A stretch of DNA of 34,080 nucleotides from a virus. This document shows, piece after piece, positions 21,409-28,900 of this stretch. Position numbers and translations under genes: made by a program. Under the pieces are notes generated by a model. The model ran no database searches. It was not told the origin of the DNA and was given only the letters and a program-made list of their open reading frames with translations. The stretch spans positions 1 through 34,080 of IMG/VR virus record IMGVR_UViG_3300047462_000332. One strand, 5' to 3'. Numbering within the stretch: position 1 is the first letter of the stretch; each line of letters begins with the position of its first letter.

Positions 21409-21744
21409 ATGACCATTCACTTGACCCGCGACGGCTCGATCACTTTGCTGGACACCTGGGGCCATGGCCGCGCGCCAAAGTCCGCCACCTGGTATTGCGG
21501 TCGTCCGGCGACCCTCATCGTGGACGACGGCGACGGTTACTATGAGGCTTGGGCCGTCGAGGGATCGATCAAAGCGGCGGCTGAGAAAGCAGCGACCTTC
21601 TTCCGCATGGGCGACACCGTGGCCATGCTTGAAGGCTCGACGCTCACCGCCGTGACGGTTCCCGACGATTTCTGGCTTGAGGACGAAGACGCCGGCGAGT
21701 TCCGGCCGAACCTCGCGAAATATCCGAACGCGGTCGGGTTCTAA
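21409..21744 (+). CDS. IS passenger protein 1, 111 aa
   Basis: ATG 21409 has GGAG about nine bases upstream; the frame is open further left, into the IS terminal repeat, without a better start. The protein (MTIHLTRDGSITLLDTWGHG, TLIVDDGDGYYEAWAVEGSI, ATFFRMGDTVAMLEG) appears to be a small alpha/beta, acidic protein without a known motif. It lies inside the IS and reads toward the transposase, so it is cargo of the element, not of the phage. Some IS1595 relatives carry passenger genes. Confidence 0.55.
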   Translation: MTIHLTRDGSITLLDTWGHGRAPKSATWYCGRPATLIVDDGDGYYEAWAVEGSIKAAAEKAATFFRMGDTVAMLEGSTLTAVTVPDDFWLEDEDAGEFRPNLAKYPNAVGF

Positions 21745-21745
21745 G

Positions 21746-21940
21746 GTGACCAACCACCCCAATCGCCGGAAGCCCCGAGTAACCCTCGGGGCGACCGTGC
21801 TCCAGGTTCCGACCGAAGACGACGTTCCCGCCCTGGTCGCCCGCATCGCTCGCCTCTGGGCAGAGCTGCATGAATATGACCGCGAGCTGGCGCTCACCGT
21901 GGCGCGCTCGCTTCCTAGTATGGAGATTGAGCGGAAATGA
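21746..21940 (+). CDS. IS passenger protein 2, 64 aa
   Basis: GTG 21746 follows the previous stop by one base, and its own stop overlaps the transposase ATG (ATGA at 21937-21940). The basic N-terminus (TNHPNRRKPRVTLGATVLQV) leads to an acidic helix (DDVPALVARIARLWAELHEY). The length and coupled position suggest a helper or regulatory peptide of the IS, but no family is recognised. Confidence 0.5.
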   Translation: MTNHPNRRKPRVTLGATVLQVPTEDDVPALVARIARLWAELHEYDRELALTVARSLPSMEIERK

Positions 21941-22857
21941 CCGCGCTCGTTTCGATCTATCGCCGCTTCCCGGATCGGGAGGCGGCGACCTCGCATCTGG
22001 AGTCGGTGCGCTGGCCGGACGGCCCGATCTGCCCCTATTGCGCCAGCACGAAGGCTAGTCGGAACCGGGATAAGTCGAGAGGTCTCACCGACTCGCGCTG
22101 GCAGTGCCAGGACTGCAAGCGCAGTTATAGCGTCACGGTGGGGACCATTTTTCACAAGTCGCACATCGACCTGCAACGCTGGTTCCTGCTGATCTCGCTC
22201 ATGTTGAACGCGAAGAAGGGCCTCTCTTCTTTGCAGGCGGCGCGAGACCTCGAAATGCGCCAGCCCACCGTCTGGAGCATGATGCACCGCGTTCGGAAGG
22301 CGATGACCACGGCTGGCGAGGGCGACGTTCTTACGGGGCTGGTCGAGATGGACGAGACCTATGCCGGCGGGAAGCCCCGGAAGCCGAACGATCACGGCGA
22401 CGGCAGCGGGCCGAACGCGATCAGCCCGAAGGTCGCCATCGTGGGCGCTGTTGAGCGCGGCGGGAAGTTCAAGGCGAAGCCCGTCCCCGCCGACAAGCTC
22501 GGCCAGCCGGACATGCTCCGGCTCGCCCGCCGCTGGTTCGACAAGAAGGCCGTCGTCCACACCGACGAATACGCGGGCTACGGGACGCTCGGCTTCCAGC
22601 ACGTCCACCGCCGGGTGAACCATGCCCGTGAATACGTCGGCAGCGACCTCTTCGACCGCGTCTATGGCCCGCTCCACACCAACACCATCGAGAGCATGTG
22701 GGCGATCTTAGAGCGCGCGATCTTCGGCCAGTTTCACCACGTCAGTCGTTCGTGGATCGGAGCCTATGTGGACGAGATCGCCTTCCGGCGAAATCATCGG
22801 GACACGGACGCTTTTCAGGCGCTGCTTCGTCACGCCGTCAACCCCCTAACCGCATAG
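21937..22857 (+). CDS. IS1595-family transposase (ISXO2-like), 306 aa
   Basis: Catalyses cut-and-paste or copy movement of the element. The N-terminal zinc ribbon has Cys32-x2-Cys35 (ICPYCAS) and Cys57-x2-Cys60 (WQCQDCKRSY), followed by SVTVGTIFHKSHIDLQRWF. A helix-turn-helix lies at about 96-122. The catalytic domain begins VEMDETYAGGKPRKPN (Asp139), continues AVVHTDEYAGYG (Asp210), and ends HTNTIESMWAILERAIFGQF (Asn249, Glu252) and YVDEIAFRRNHRD (Glu280). This order is diagnostic of IS1595. The gene is full length with no frame disruption. Confidence 0.92.
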   Translation: MTALVSIYRRFPDREAATSHLESVRWPDGPICPYCASTKASRNRDKSRGLTDSRWQCQDCKRSYSVTVGTIFHKSHIDLQRWFLLISLMLNAKKGLSSLQAARDLEMRQPTVWSMMHRVRKAMTTAGEGDVLTGLVEMDETYAGGKPRKPNDHGDGSGPNAISPKVAIVGAVERGGKFKAKPVPADKLGQPDMLRLARRWFDKKAVVHTDEYAGYGTLGFQHVHRRVNHAREYVGSDLFDRVYGPLHTNTIESMWAILERAIFGQFHHVSRSWIGAYVDEIAFRRNHRDTDAFQALLRHAVNPLTA

Positions 22858-22862
22858 TTCCG
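22833..22862 (-). repeat. IS1595 right terminal inverted repeat
   Basis: Read on the minus strand it starts CGGAACTATGCGG and includes TTAGGGGGTTGA. It overlaps the last codons and stop of the transposase. Confidence 0.75.
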
Positions 22863-22870
22863 CCCCGTTG
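22863..22870 (+). repeat. Target-site duplication, right copy (CCCCGTTG)
   Basis: Eight bases directly right of the IS end, identical to 21293-21300. Removing the IS and one copy restores a continuous sequence ending in the GCGCGGGGACCAG leader. Confidence 0.8.
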
Positions 22871-22923
22871 GCGCGGGGACCAGAGCCGCCCGCTCTGGCC
22901 GGCGTCGGCCGGCGGAGCAAAGC
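22871..22923 (+). promoter_or_regulatory. GGGGACCA leader with hairpin (before 22924)
   Basis: GGGGACCA at 22875-22882 overlaps a perfect 7-bp inverted repeat CCAGAGC (22880-22886) and GCTCTGG (22892-22898). GCCGGC repeats and GGAG at 22914-22917 follow, with ATG 22924 49 bases from the motif start. The IS target duplicate ends directly before it, so the leader itself is intact. Confidence 0.5.
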
Positions 22924-23883
22924 ATGGCGTATGTGTTCGATGGCGAGGAGCTCGCGCGCGATACGTTCGGCCTGATCAAGGCGAACATGGTCCAGGCCGA
23001 CCTGGCGCGGCTGATGGCGTCCGAAGATCCCAATCCGGTGATCGAAGAGCTGCAGAAATGGGCCAATGCGAGCGATGACGGCCTGCGCAAGGCGATCTCC
23101 AGCCAGATCCTGCAGAACGCGCGGTCGCATCTCCAGGCGAGCGGCAACACGATCGCCGGCATGGCCGCGGTCGGCCCGTCGCCGGAGGTGAAGAAGCCTG
23201 GCCTGCCGCCGATGCGCCAGTCCAAGGCGATGCAGGCCGAGATCGACAGGCACGCGAACGTCTTTGCCCGCACGGCGATGAAGGCGGCGATCCATGGCGC
23301 CAGGCTGGGCGCGTCGTTCGGCGCGCACATCGCGCGCAAGAAGGCGATGGAACGCCGCCAGGCGATGTCGCATGGGCTTGGGAAGAGCGCCGACCCGCCG
23401 GCACCGCGGATCGAACAGGAAAGCACGCCCTCCGAAAGGCTTGGCGGCCGCAGCCCGCGCGCTCTGGTGCCCACACAAGCCGCGCGGTCGGCGCCGGAAC
23501 AACCCGAGATGGGATATTTCGGCGGTTCGGGGAAATTCGCGCGCACGCGTTTCCGGCCGCCGCCGCCCGAGAAAACGCCGTTCTTCCGCTCGCTCGCCGG
23601 TGCCGCATCGGGAGTAGCTGCGCGCAATCCCCTGAAATTGGGCATCGGGCTGCTGCTGGCAGGGGCAGCAACGCGGTGGGAGGGGCACCGCATGGAGACG
23701 GCCAACCGGACGATGGCGGCCGCAGCAGCCAAACGCCAGTTGAGCGATGCGCAACGACGTGAACGCATCGAGGCCGGCCGCAAGAGCCACCAGAATCGCT
23801 CAGGCGCGCCACCGTCCGTCGACCCCGCAGACATGCGCAAGTTCGAAGACTTCCTCGATCTCTACAAAAGGTCCCGCCGATGA
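22924..23883 (+). CDS. Hypothetical structural protein, 319 aa
   Basis: ATG 22924 has GGAG upstream. The N-terminal 80 residues are helical and acidic (AYVFDGEELARDTFGLIKAN, VIEELQKWANASDDGLRKAI). The middle is basic and Pro-rich. A short hydrophobic segment (LKLGIGLLLAGAATRWEG) lies near 240-257, and a charged helix ends the protein. Its stop overlaps the protease gene start (ATGA). Position in the head operon suggests a virion or assembly role; no family recognised. Confidence 0.55.
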   Translation: MAYVFDGEELARDTFGLIKANMVQADLARLMASEDPNPVIEELQKWANASDDGLRKAISSQILQNARSHLQASGNTIAGMAAVGPSPEVKKPGLPPMRQSKAMQAEIDRHANVFARTAMKAAIHGARLGASFGAHIARKKAMERRQAMSHGLGKSADPPAPRIEQESTPSERLGGRSPRALVPTQAARSAPEQPEMGYFGGSGKFARTRFRPPPPEKTPFFRSLAGAASGVAARNPLKLGIGLLLAGAATRWEGHRMETANRTMAAAAAKRQLSDAQRRERIEAGRKSHQNRSGAPPSVDPADMRKFEDFLDLYKRSRR

Positions 23884-25958
23884 GCGCCCTCGAGCAGCTC
23901 CGCCTTTCGGTTCCGCTGACGAAAATCGACGTCGAACGCCGGCTGGTGATCGGCCGGGCGGCGGCCGAGGAGCGAGACAAGGCCGGCGAGATCATGGACT
24001 ACTCGACCGCCAAGCCGATGTTCAAGGCGTGGTCGGACGAGGCGCTGGCGGCGACCTCCAATGTGCCGGGCATGGAGCCATCGCGCGGCAACGTCCGTGC
24101 GATGCATCAGAAAACGGCGGTCGGCAAGCTGACCGACATCGCGTTTGACGACGATGCGCGGGCGATCGAGGTGGTCGCGAAGATCGTCGACCCGATCGAA
24201 TGGCAGAAGGTCACGAGCGGCTGCTACACCGGCTTTTCGGTCGGCGGCGGCTACGCGAAGAAGTGGACCGATCCGGCGACGGGCTGCACCCGCTACACGC
24301 CGCGCCCGTCCGAGATTTCCCTGGTCGACAATCCGTGCATGCCATCGGCGCGGTTTGTCGAGCTGGTGAAGGCGGACGGGATGTCGGCAGGCACGCTCGA
24401 GCTGCGCGGCCGGGCGCCGCTGAGCTTCAGTGCCGCTCTGGCCGGGCGTGCAGCCTCGTTCAATGACGTGATGAACGCCAGGCCGCTGTCCTTTGGCGAC
24501 GCCCTGGCAAAGCGCGTGAACGACTCGCCAGAACTGGAAAAGGCCATCATTCCGGCGGTTTTGGGCGGTTATGTTGGCAGCAAAATAGGCCGCTACGTCG
24601 GAAGACGTCTCGGCGCGGAAAGCGTCTGGCGCAGCAAGGCGCCGATGACGCCTTTCGAACGGGCCATGCGGATCGACCACGCGATGAGGACCGGCGGCCG
24701 GCGTGGCACGTATGCCGGTGCTGCAGTTGGCGCGCTGGGCGCCGGCCTCGCGGCGCACGCGGCATTCTCGCCAAGGAAACAGAAAGAGCCAAAGCCTTCT
24801 GGCGCCGGAACTTGCCCCACCTGCGGAGCGCCGGCTCCAACGATGCAGAAGAACTACATCGGGGTGCTCGCTTCCGCGGCAAACCCCTTCGATAGCGTCG
24901 AGGGATATGTGCAGAGACATGCTGCTGCGACCCGGGCGCGACACGCGGCACTCCGGGCGAAGCAGACTGCGTCCACAGCGCCGAAGCCTTCTGGCGCCGG
25001 AATTTGCCCCACCTGCGGCGCACCGATGTCGGCGCCGATGGCGAAGGCCTGGGACGGCTCGAAGCATGCGCGCAACGATGACGGGCAGTTCGCGACAACT
25101 GGCGGAGAGCATATTGGCGGCGGTGCGCTTGGTGTCGCGGGCGCGATCGCAGGAGGTCTGGCGGCGATGCGCTACGGCCACCGCGTAGCCTTTCCACTGG
25201 GCGCGTTCGCCGGAAAAGCGGCATCACGCCTGAGCCGAGGAACGCTCAGCAAGCCGATACATCCATCCGACATCAGGAAGGAAAAGCGAAACATAGAAAT
25301 TGGCAGGATCTTCGCTGCGAGCGCAGCAGCTCCGGCCGGGATCGAAGCCGGTCGTCAAATCGGCAAAGCGATCAATAAGTGGCGTCACAACAGGGCCGCG
25401 AAAAAGGTCGACGGTACGCCGATGGCGAAGGCCTGGGACGGCTCGAAGCATCTACGCCACCATGACGGCAAGTTCGCAACCAAGACCGGCGAACGTATCG
25501 CCACCGGCGTAGTCGGTACCGCAGGGGCGATCGCCGGAGGACTTGCAGCGCTTCGCTACGGCCCTCGCGCAGCCGGCGCAGTGGGCGCGCTCGCCGGAAA
25601 AGCGGTTTCGCGGTTCAATCGCGGCACACTGCGCGCGCCAGTCCATTTGACTGATATTCGGGCAGAGCAATCGAATATGAAGCGCGGCAAATTCATCGGC
25701 ACAGCTGCTGGCGAGGCTTACCGCCCAACTTTGTTTGGCGCAGGCATAGCCGCGGGAGCGGCACTCGGCGGCACTGCCGGCGGAAACATCGGTCACGCCA
25801 TCGATAAGTGGCGGCATGGCAGGACCGCGAAGAAGGCTGGGAAGCTCGACCAGTTCAAGCGCCTCAACGCCGGCCATAGCGTCGCACCTAAGAACATGGC
25901 TCAGGCCCGCACCATGGCGCGCAAGATCAAGCCGTTCGCCGACGCGGTTGCCGGGTGA
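23880..25958 (+). CDS. HK97-type prohead protease with duplicated C-terminal modules
   Basis: Residues 1-165 read as a capsid maturation protease: KIDVERRLVIGRAAAEERDK, AGEIMDYSTAKPMFKAWSDE, GNVRAMHQKTAVGKLTDI (His76), CYTGFSVGGGYAKKWTD (Ser120) and PSEISLVDNPCMPSA (Glu145). His and Ser are the likely catalytic pair. The rest (about 166-692) is unusual: two copies of KPSGAG-CPTCGAP 64 residues apart, then two modules about 128 residues apart that each begin MAKAWDGSKH and continue with GxxG-rich hydrophobic helices and NKWRHNRAAKK or DKWRHGRTAKK. The protease may be a fusion with a head-internal protein removed during maturation. Its stop overlaps the next GTG. Confidence 0.7.
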   Translation: MSALEQLRLSVPLTKIDVERRLVIGRAAAEERDKAGEIMDYSTAKPMFKAWSDEALAATSNVPGMEPSRGNVRAMHQKTAVGKLTDIAFDDDARAIEVVAKIVDPIEWQKVTSGCYTGFSVGGGYAKKWTDPATGCTRYTPRPSEISLVDNPCMPSARFVELVKADGMSAGTLELRGRAPLSFSAALAGRAASFNDVMNARPLSFGDALAKRVNDSPELEKAIIPAVLGGYVGSKIGRYVGRRLGAESVWRSKAPMTPFERAMRIDHAMRTGGRRGTYAGAAVGALGAGLAAHAAFSPRKQKEPKPSGAGTCPTCGAPAPTMQKNYIGVLASAANPFDSVEGYVQRHAAATRARHAALRAKQTASTAPKPSGAGICPTCGAPMSAPMAKAWDGSKHARNDDGQFATTGGEHIGGGALGVAGAIAGGLAAMRYGHRVAFPLGAFAGKAASRLSRGTLSKPIHPSDIRKEKRNIEIGRIFAASAAAPAGIEAGRQIGKAINKWRHNRAAKKVDGTPMAKAWDGSKHLRHHDGKFATKTGERIATGVVGTAGAIAGGLAALRYGPRAAGAVGALAGKAVSRFNRGTLRAPVHLTDIRAEQSNMKRGKFIGTAAGEAYRPTLFGAGIAAGAALGGTAGGNIGHAIDKWRHGRTAKKAGKLDQFKRLNAGHSVAPKNMAQARTMARKIKPFADAVAG
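24790..25030 (+). repeat. Two copies of a CPTCGAP-encoding repeat (192-nt period)
   Basis: About 40 bases at 24790-24831 and again at 24982-25023 are nearly identical (AAGCCTTCTGGCGCCGGAA, then TTGCCCCACCTGCGG). Each encodes PKPSGAG-x-CPTCGAP. Two CxxC pairs 64 residues apart might together bind one zinc ion. Confidence 0.7.
25038..25850 (+). repeat. Tandem duplicated module (384-nt offset) in protease gene
   Basis: Copy A begins at 25038 and copy B at 25422. Both start with the same 30 bases or so (ATGGCGAAGGCCTGGGACGG and onward) and share the protein plan: MAKAWDGSKH, GQF/GKF, AGAIAGGLAA-RYG, AGKA-SR-RGTL, DIR, then (N/D)KWRH-R-AKK. Copy B is about 15 residues longer near its end. Confidence 0.75.
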
Positions 25959-28900
25959 CCCGTCACACCTTCAATCCGGACATCATCGCCGAACTGCGCT
26001 GCCGGATCGCCCGGCACAACGCGGCGTGCCCCGGCGCGCCCGTGAAGCTGCAGGAGCTGAAGAAACGGTATGGGCAGTGGGCTCAGGGCCCCGAGCCGCA
26101 CGAAGCGGCCATGTCGCGCATCGACAAGCACCTCGAGCGGCTCGCGAAAGCTTTCGAGGAGGACAAGCACCCGCGCGGCCGCGCAGGCAAGTTTGAGTCG
26201 AAAGGCGGGGGCGAGCAGGCGCCGTCAATGCAGGTCGGTCTGCCGGCAGATGCCGCAGAGCACGCCAGGATGCAGCGCTCCAATGCCGGCTACGATGCGC
26301 TGACGTCGGACATCATCCCCGATCATCGCAGGGAAGAAGCGGGACTTTTTGCGCGCGAAGTCGGATCGCTCGGCGCCGGCACGGCCCTGACCCTCGCGGC
26401 GTACCATGACGGGGGAAAAGGCGCGTTCTCGAGGGCCGTGCCAAAGGCCACGGGTGCGGCAGCAGCAGGGATCGCACGCGGCCTGACCATGGGCCGCGCG
26501 CGCTGGGCGGTCAACGCCGCTCGCTGGGCCGGGCGTGGCGCAGGCTGGGCTGCCGCTCAGGTCGCGCCCCGTATCGTGCATGCCGCGGTCAAGATGGCGC
26601 AAAGCGCTCATCCAATGCCGGAGCCTGGGGCGCCGGCCGGGGAATTCGCGCGCTATGCGTTTCGCAGGGGGGCATCCAAGGCTGGCGTCCTCGCCGGCGC
26701 GTCGGTGCTCACCGGGCTTGCGATCGACCACGCCTTGAAGAACAGCTGGCTCGACCCACAGGACTGGGGCGCGGGCTTCGACAAATACTCCTACCGGACA
26801 GTCCGCAAGTTCGCCGACGTTCCCGGCCTCGACGAAGCGATGCTGCAGATCCGCGGCAATCTGCGCGCACGGCTCCTTGAGTCGGCGCGGACCGGCATAC
26901 CGCTCGAAAAGTCCGTCAGCGGGCGCTTTATCGGCGCGGCGAGCACCGGCGCGGCTACCGTGCTTGCGGGCCTGGCAGGCGCTGCGGCCGGCGCCGGCGT
27001 CGGCGCCGCGGCCCATGCAGGCGCTCGGCAGTATTACCGCGACCGGATGGGCCGGTTCGCCTCGCGCGGCAACGCGGTAACGGCCGGCGCGGCGCTCGGC
27101 GCTGTGGCCGCCGGCCTCGCAGGTTTTTACGCCCTGCGGCGCGGCAATGTCGCCCGCTTCATGCAGGTCGCCCGGGCGGCGCTTACCCATCATGCCGACA
27201 TGACCCGCATCCTGACGAAACCGGATGCGATCCGGGCGCATGTCGCGAGGATCCGGGAGACACTCGCAAAGGATCCGAAAGCCGCCGGCATCGCCACGGC
27301 GTTCGAGTCGGACCCCCTGGCCAAGCTCGCCGACCGTTATCGGAAGCGCGACGATTTAATCCGCGAAGCCGTCGAAAACGACGATGTCCACAAGGCAGCA
27401 CTGGCTGACCTGGATCGCTACGGCGAGGCAAATCCGACCCACTACAAGGAGCAGGTCGCCAACCACATCAACAGCAACCTGGCGCACGGGCTGGCAAACA
27501 TTCCGGCCTTCAAGATCCGCGCGACTTGGAAGCCCAAGAGCCCATGGATGACGATGGCCGAGGTCCTCGCCGACAAGGGCTTCGACGAACGAAACTTGGT
27601 TGGGCGCGTGATGATCCAGATCTCCAAGATGTCGGCCGCCGATTTCGACGAGGCCACTTCGGGCCTGACCAAGGTCCAGCGCGACAACTGGAAGAAGGTC
27701 TTTGACAGCAGGCAGACGGCGATCGACGGCGTCGAGCAGCAGATCGCGGCGCACCGGACGGCCATCGACAAGGCCGCAACGGCAGTAAAAAAAGCCGAGA
27801 CCGCACTGAATGACGCCAGGTCTGTCGAAGCTGCCGCGACCGACCCTGAGGCGAAAAAGGCCGCGGCGAGTGCCCTGGCGCAAAAGCAGCAGGCGTACGA
27901 CGACGCCGACATGAAGCACCGCAAGCTGCTCGCGTCGCCGCCGGTCAAATCCCCGACAGGCGCCCCGCTGACCCCCTTCAGCCCGAGCCAGGAAAGGGTT
28001 CAGCTCAACGCGGCTGCTAAAAAACGCGCCGAGGCCAAGGTCGACGCTGCCACAGAGGCGTTGCGACAGAAGCTGCTGAAGCGCAGCGTGGATCGCCACG
28101 ATCACACGATCGCAACGATTGCCAATCTGGGCGGTCGCGCCGCGCCGTCGCATTTGCGCGATCCCGTGGCGACACTGCAGCGCGCGCATGCCTCGCACCG
28201 AAATGCTTTGGCGGAAGTAAGCCAGGCCGAAGCCGAGCATGCGACCGCGAACTCGCAGCTTTCGGACGCAAGGGCCGCGGCCCGCGGCCAGCGCGTCGAG
28301 GGGAAGACCGAAACCGACCTCGAGGCGATGGCGAACAGCGTTCCGCAGCACGAGGAACGCGTGGCCCGCGCGAAAGAGCGCCTGAAAGGCGCCCGTGATG
28401 CCGCCGTGACCGCGCGGCAGCAGATGCATGAGGCGGCACTCAACTTCGGAGAGCACCTTGGCACCGGCTCGCGGCCGAGCGGCCGGCCGACCAAGCGCCG
28501 CATCCCGTTCGCGGTCGCCCACCGCATGTCGTCCGATTTCGCAGTTCTCGGAGGTAAGACTGGAAAGGCAGTCGATCAGCTCATCGCGCGGCCGACGCGC
28601 AAAGCGCTGGTCGCCTTCGCCGCCGAGGTCGGTCGGAGCGCGAGCGCCGTCGGTAAACGAGCGAAGCGCCTGGGCTCGGCGACGCTGGAGCAGTTTAAGC
28701 GCGGCGAGGGCGCCGAACGCCATTACGATATCGGCAGGATCGGGCGGGTGGTGGCCGTCACAGGCGGCGGTGCTGTCCTGGCCGATGCGGGGCATGATCT
28801 CTACGAGCGGGCCAAACGCCGCTATTTTCCTGATACCGACCTTTCAGAAAAGTTCGGCGCTGCCTCCAAACTGGGCGGCCGGTTCCGCTACGAGACCGGC

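Larger units (their letters stand above)
21301..22862. mobile_element. IS1595-family insertion sequence, 1562 bp, complete
   Basis: The left end CGGAATTATACGTTTAGGGG and the reverse complement of the right end, CGGAACTATGCGGTTAGGGG, match at 23 of the first 27 positions, giving terminal inverted repeats. The flanking 8 bases are identical, CCCCGTTG at 21293-21300 and 22863-22870; an 8-bp target duplication is what the IS1595 family makes. Inside are two small passenger frames and an IS1595-type transposase in one plus-strand operon. The intact ends and duplicate suggest a fairly recent insertion. It landed between the GcrA N-domain gene and the leader of the 22924 gene. Confidence 0.88.

Noticed and set aside
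21049-22677. 542-codon minus-strand frame crossing the IS boundary and the transposase
   Set aside because: It runs through an IS end and opposite a well-defined transposase, so it cannot be a single ancestral gene. Composition is shadow-like.
24811-25020. Two CPTCGAP segments as a classical zinc-finger DNA-binding domain
   Set aside because: Each has only one CxxC pair, separated by 64 residues and lacking the usual partner spacing. Kept only as a possible shared metal site.
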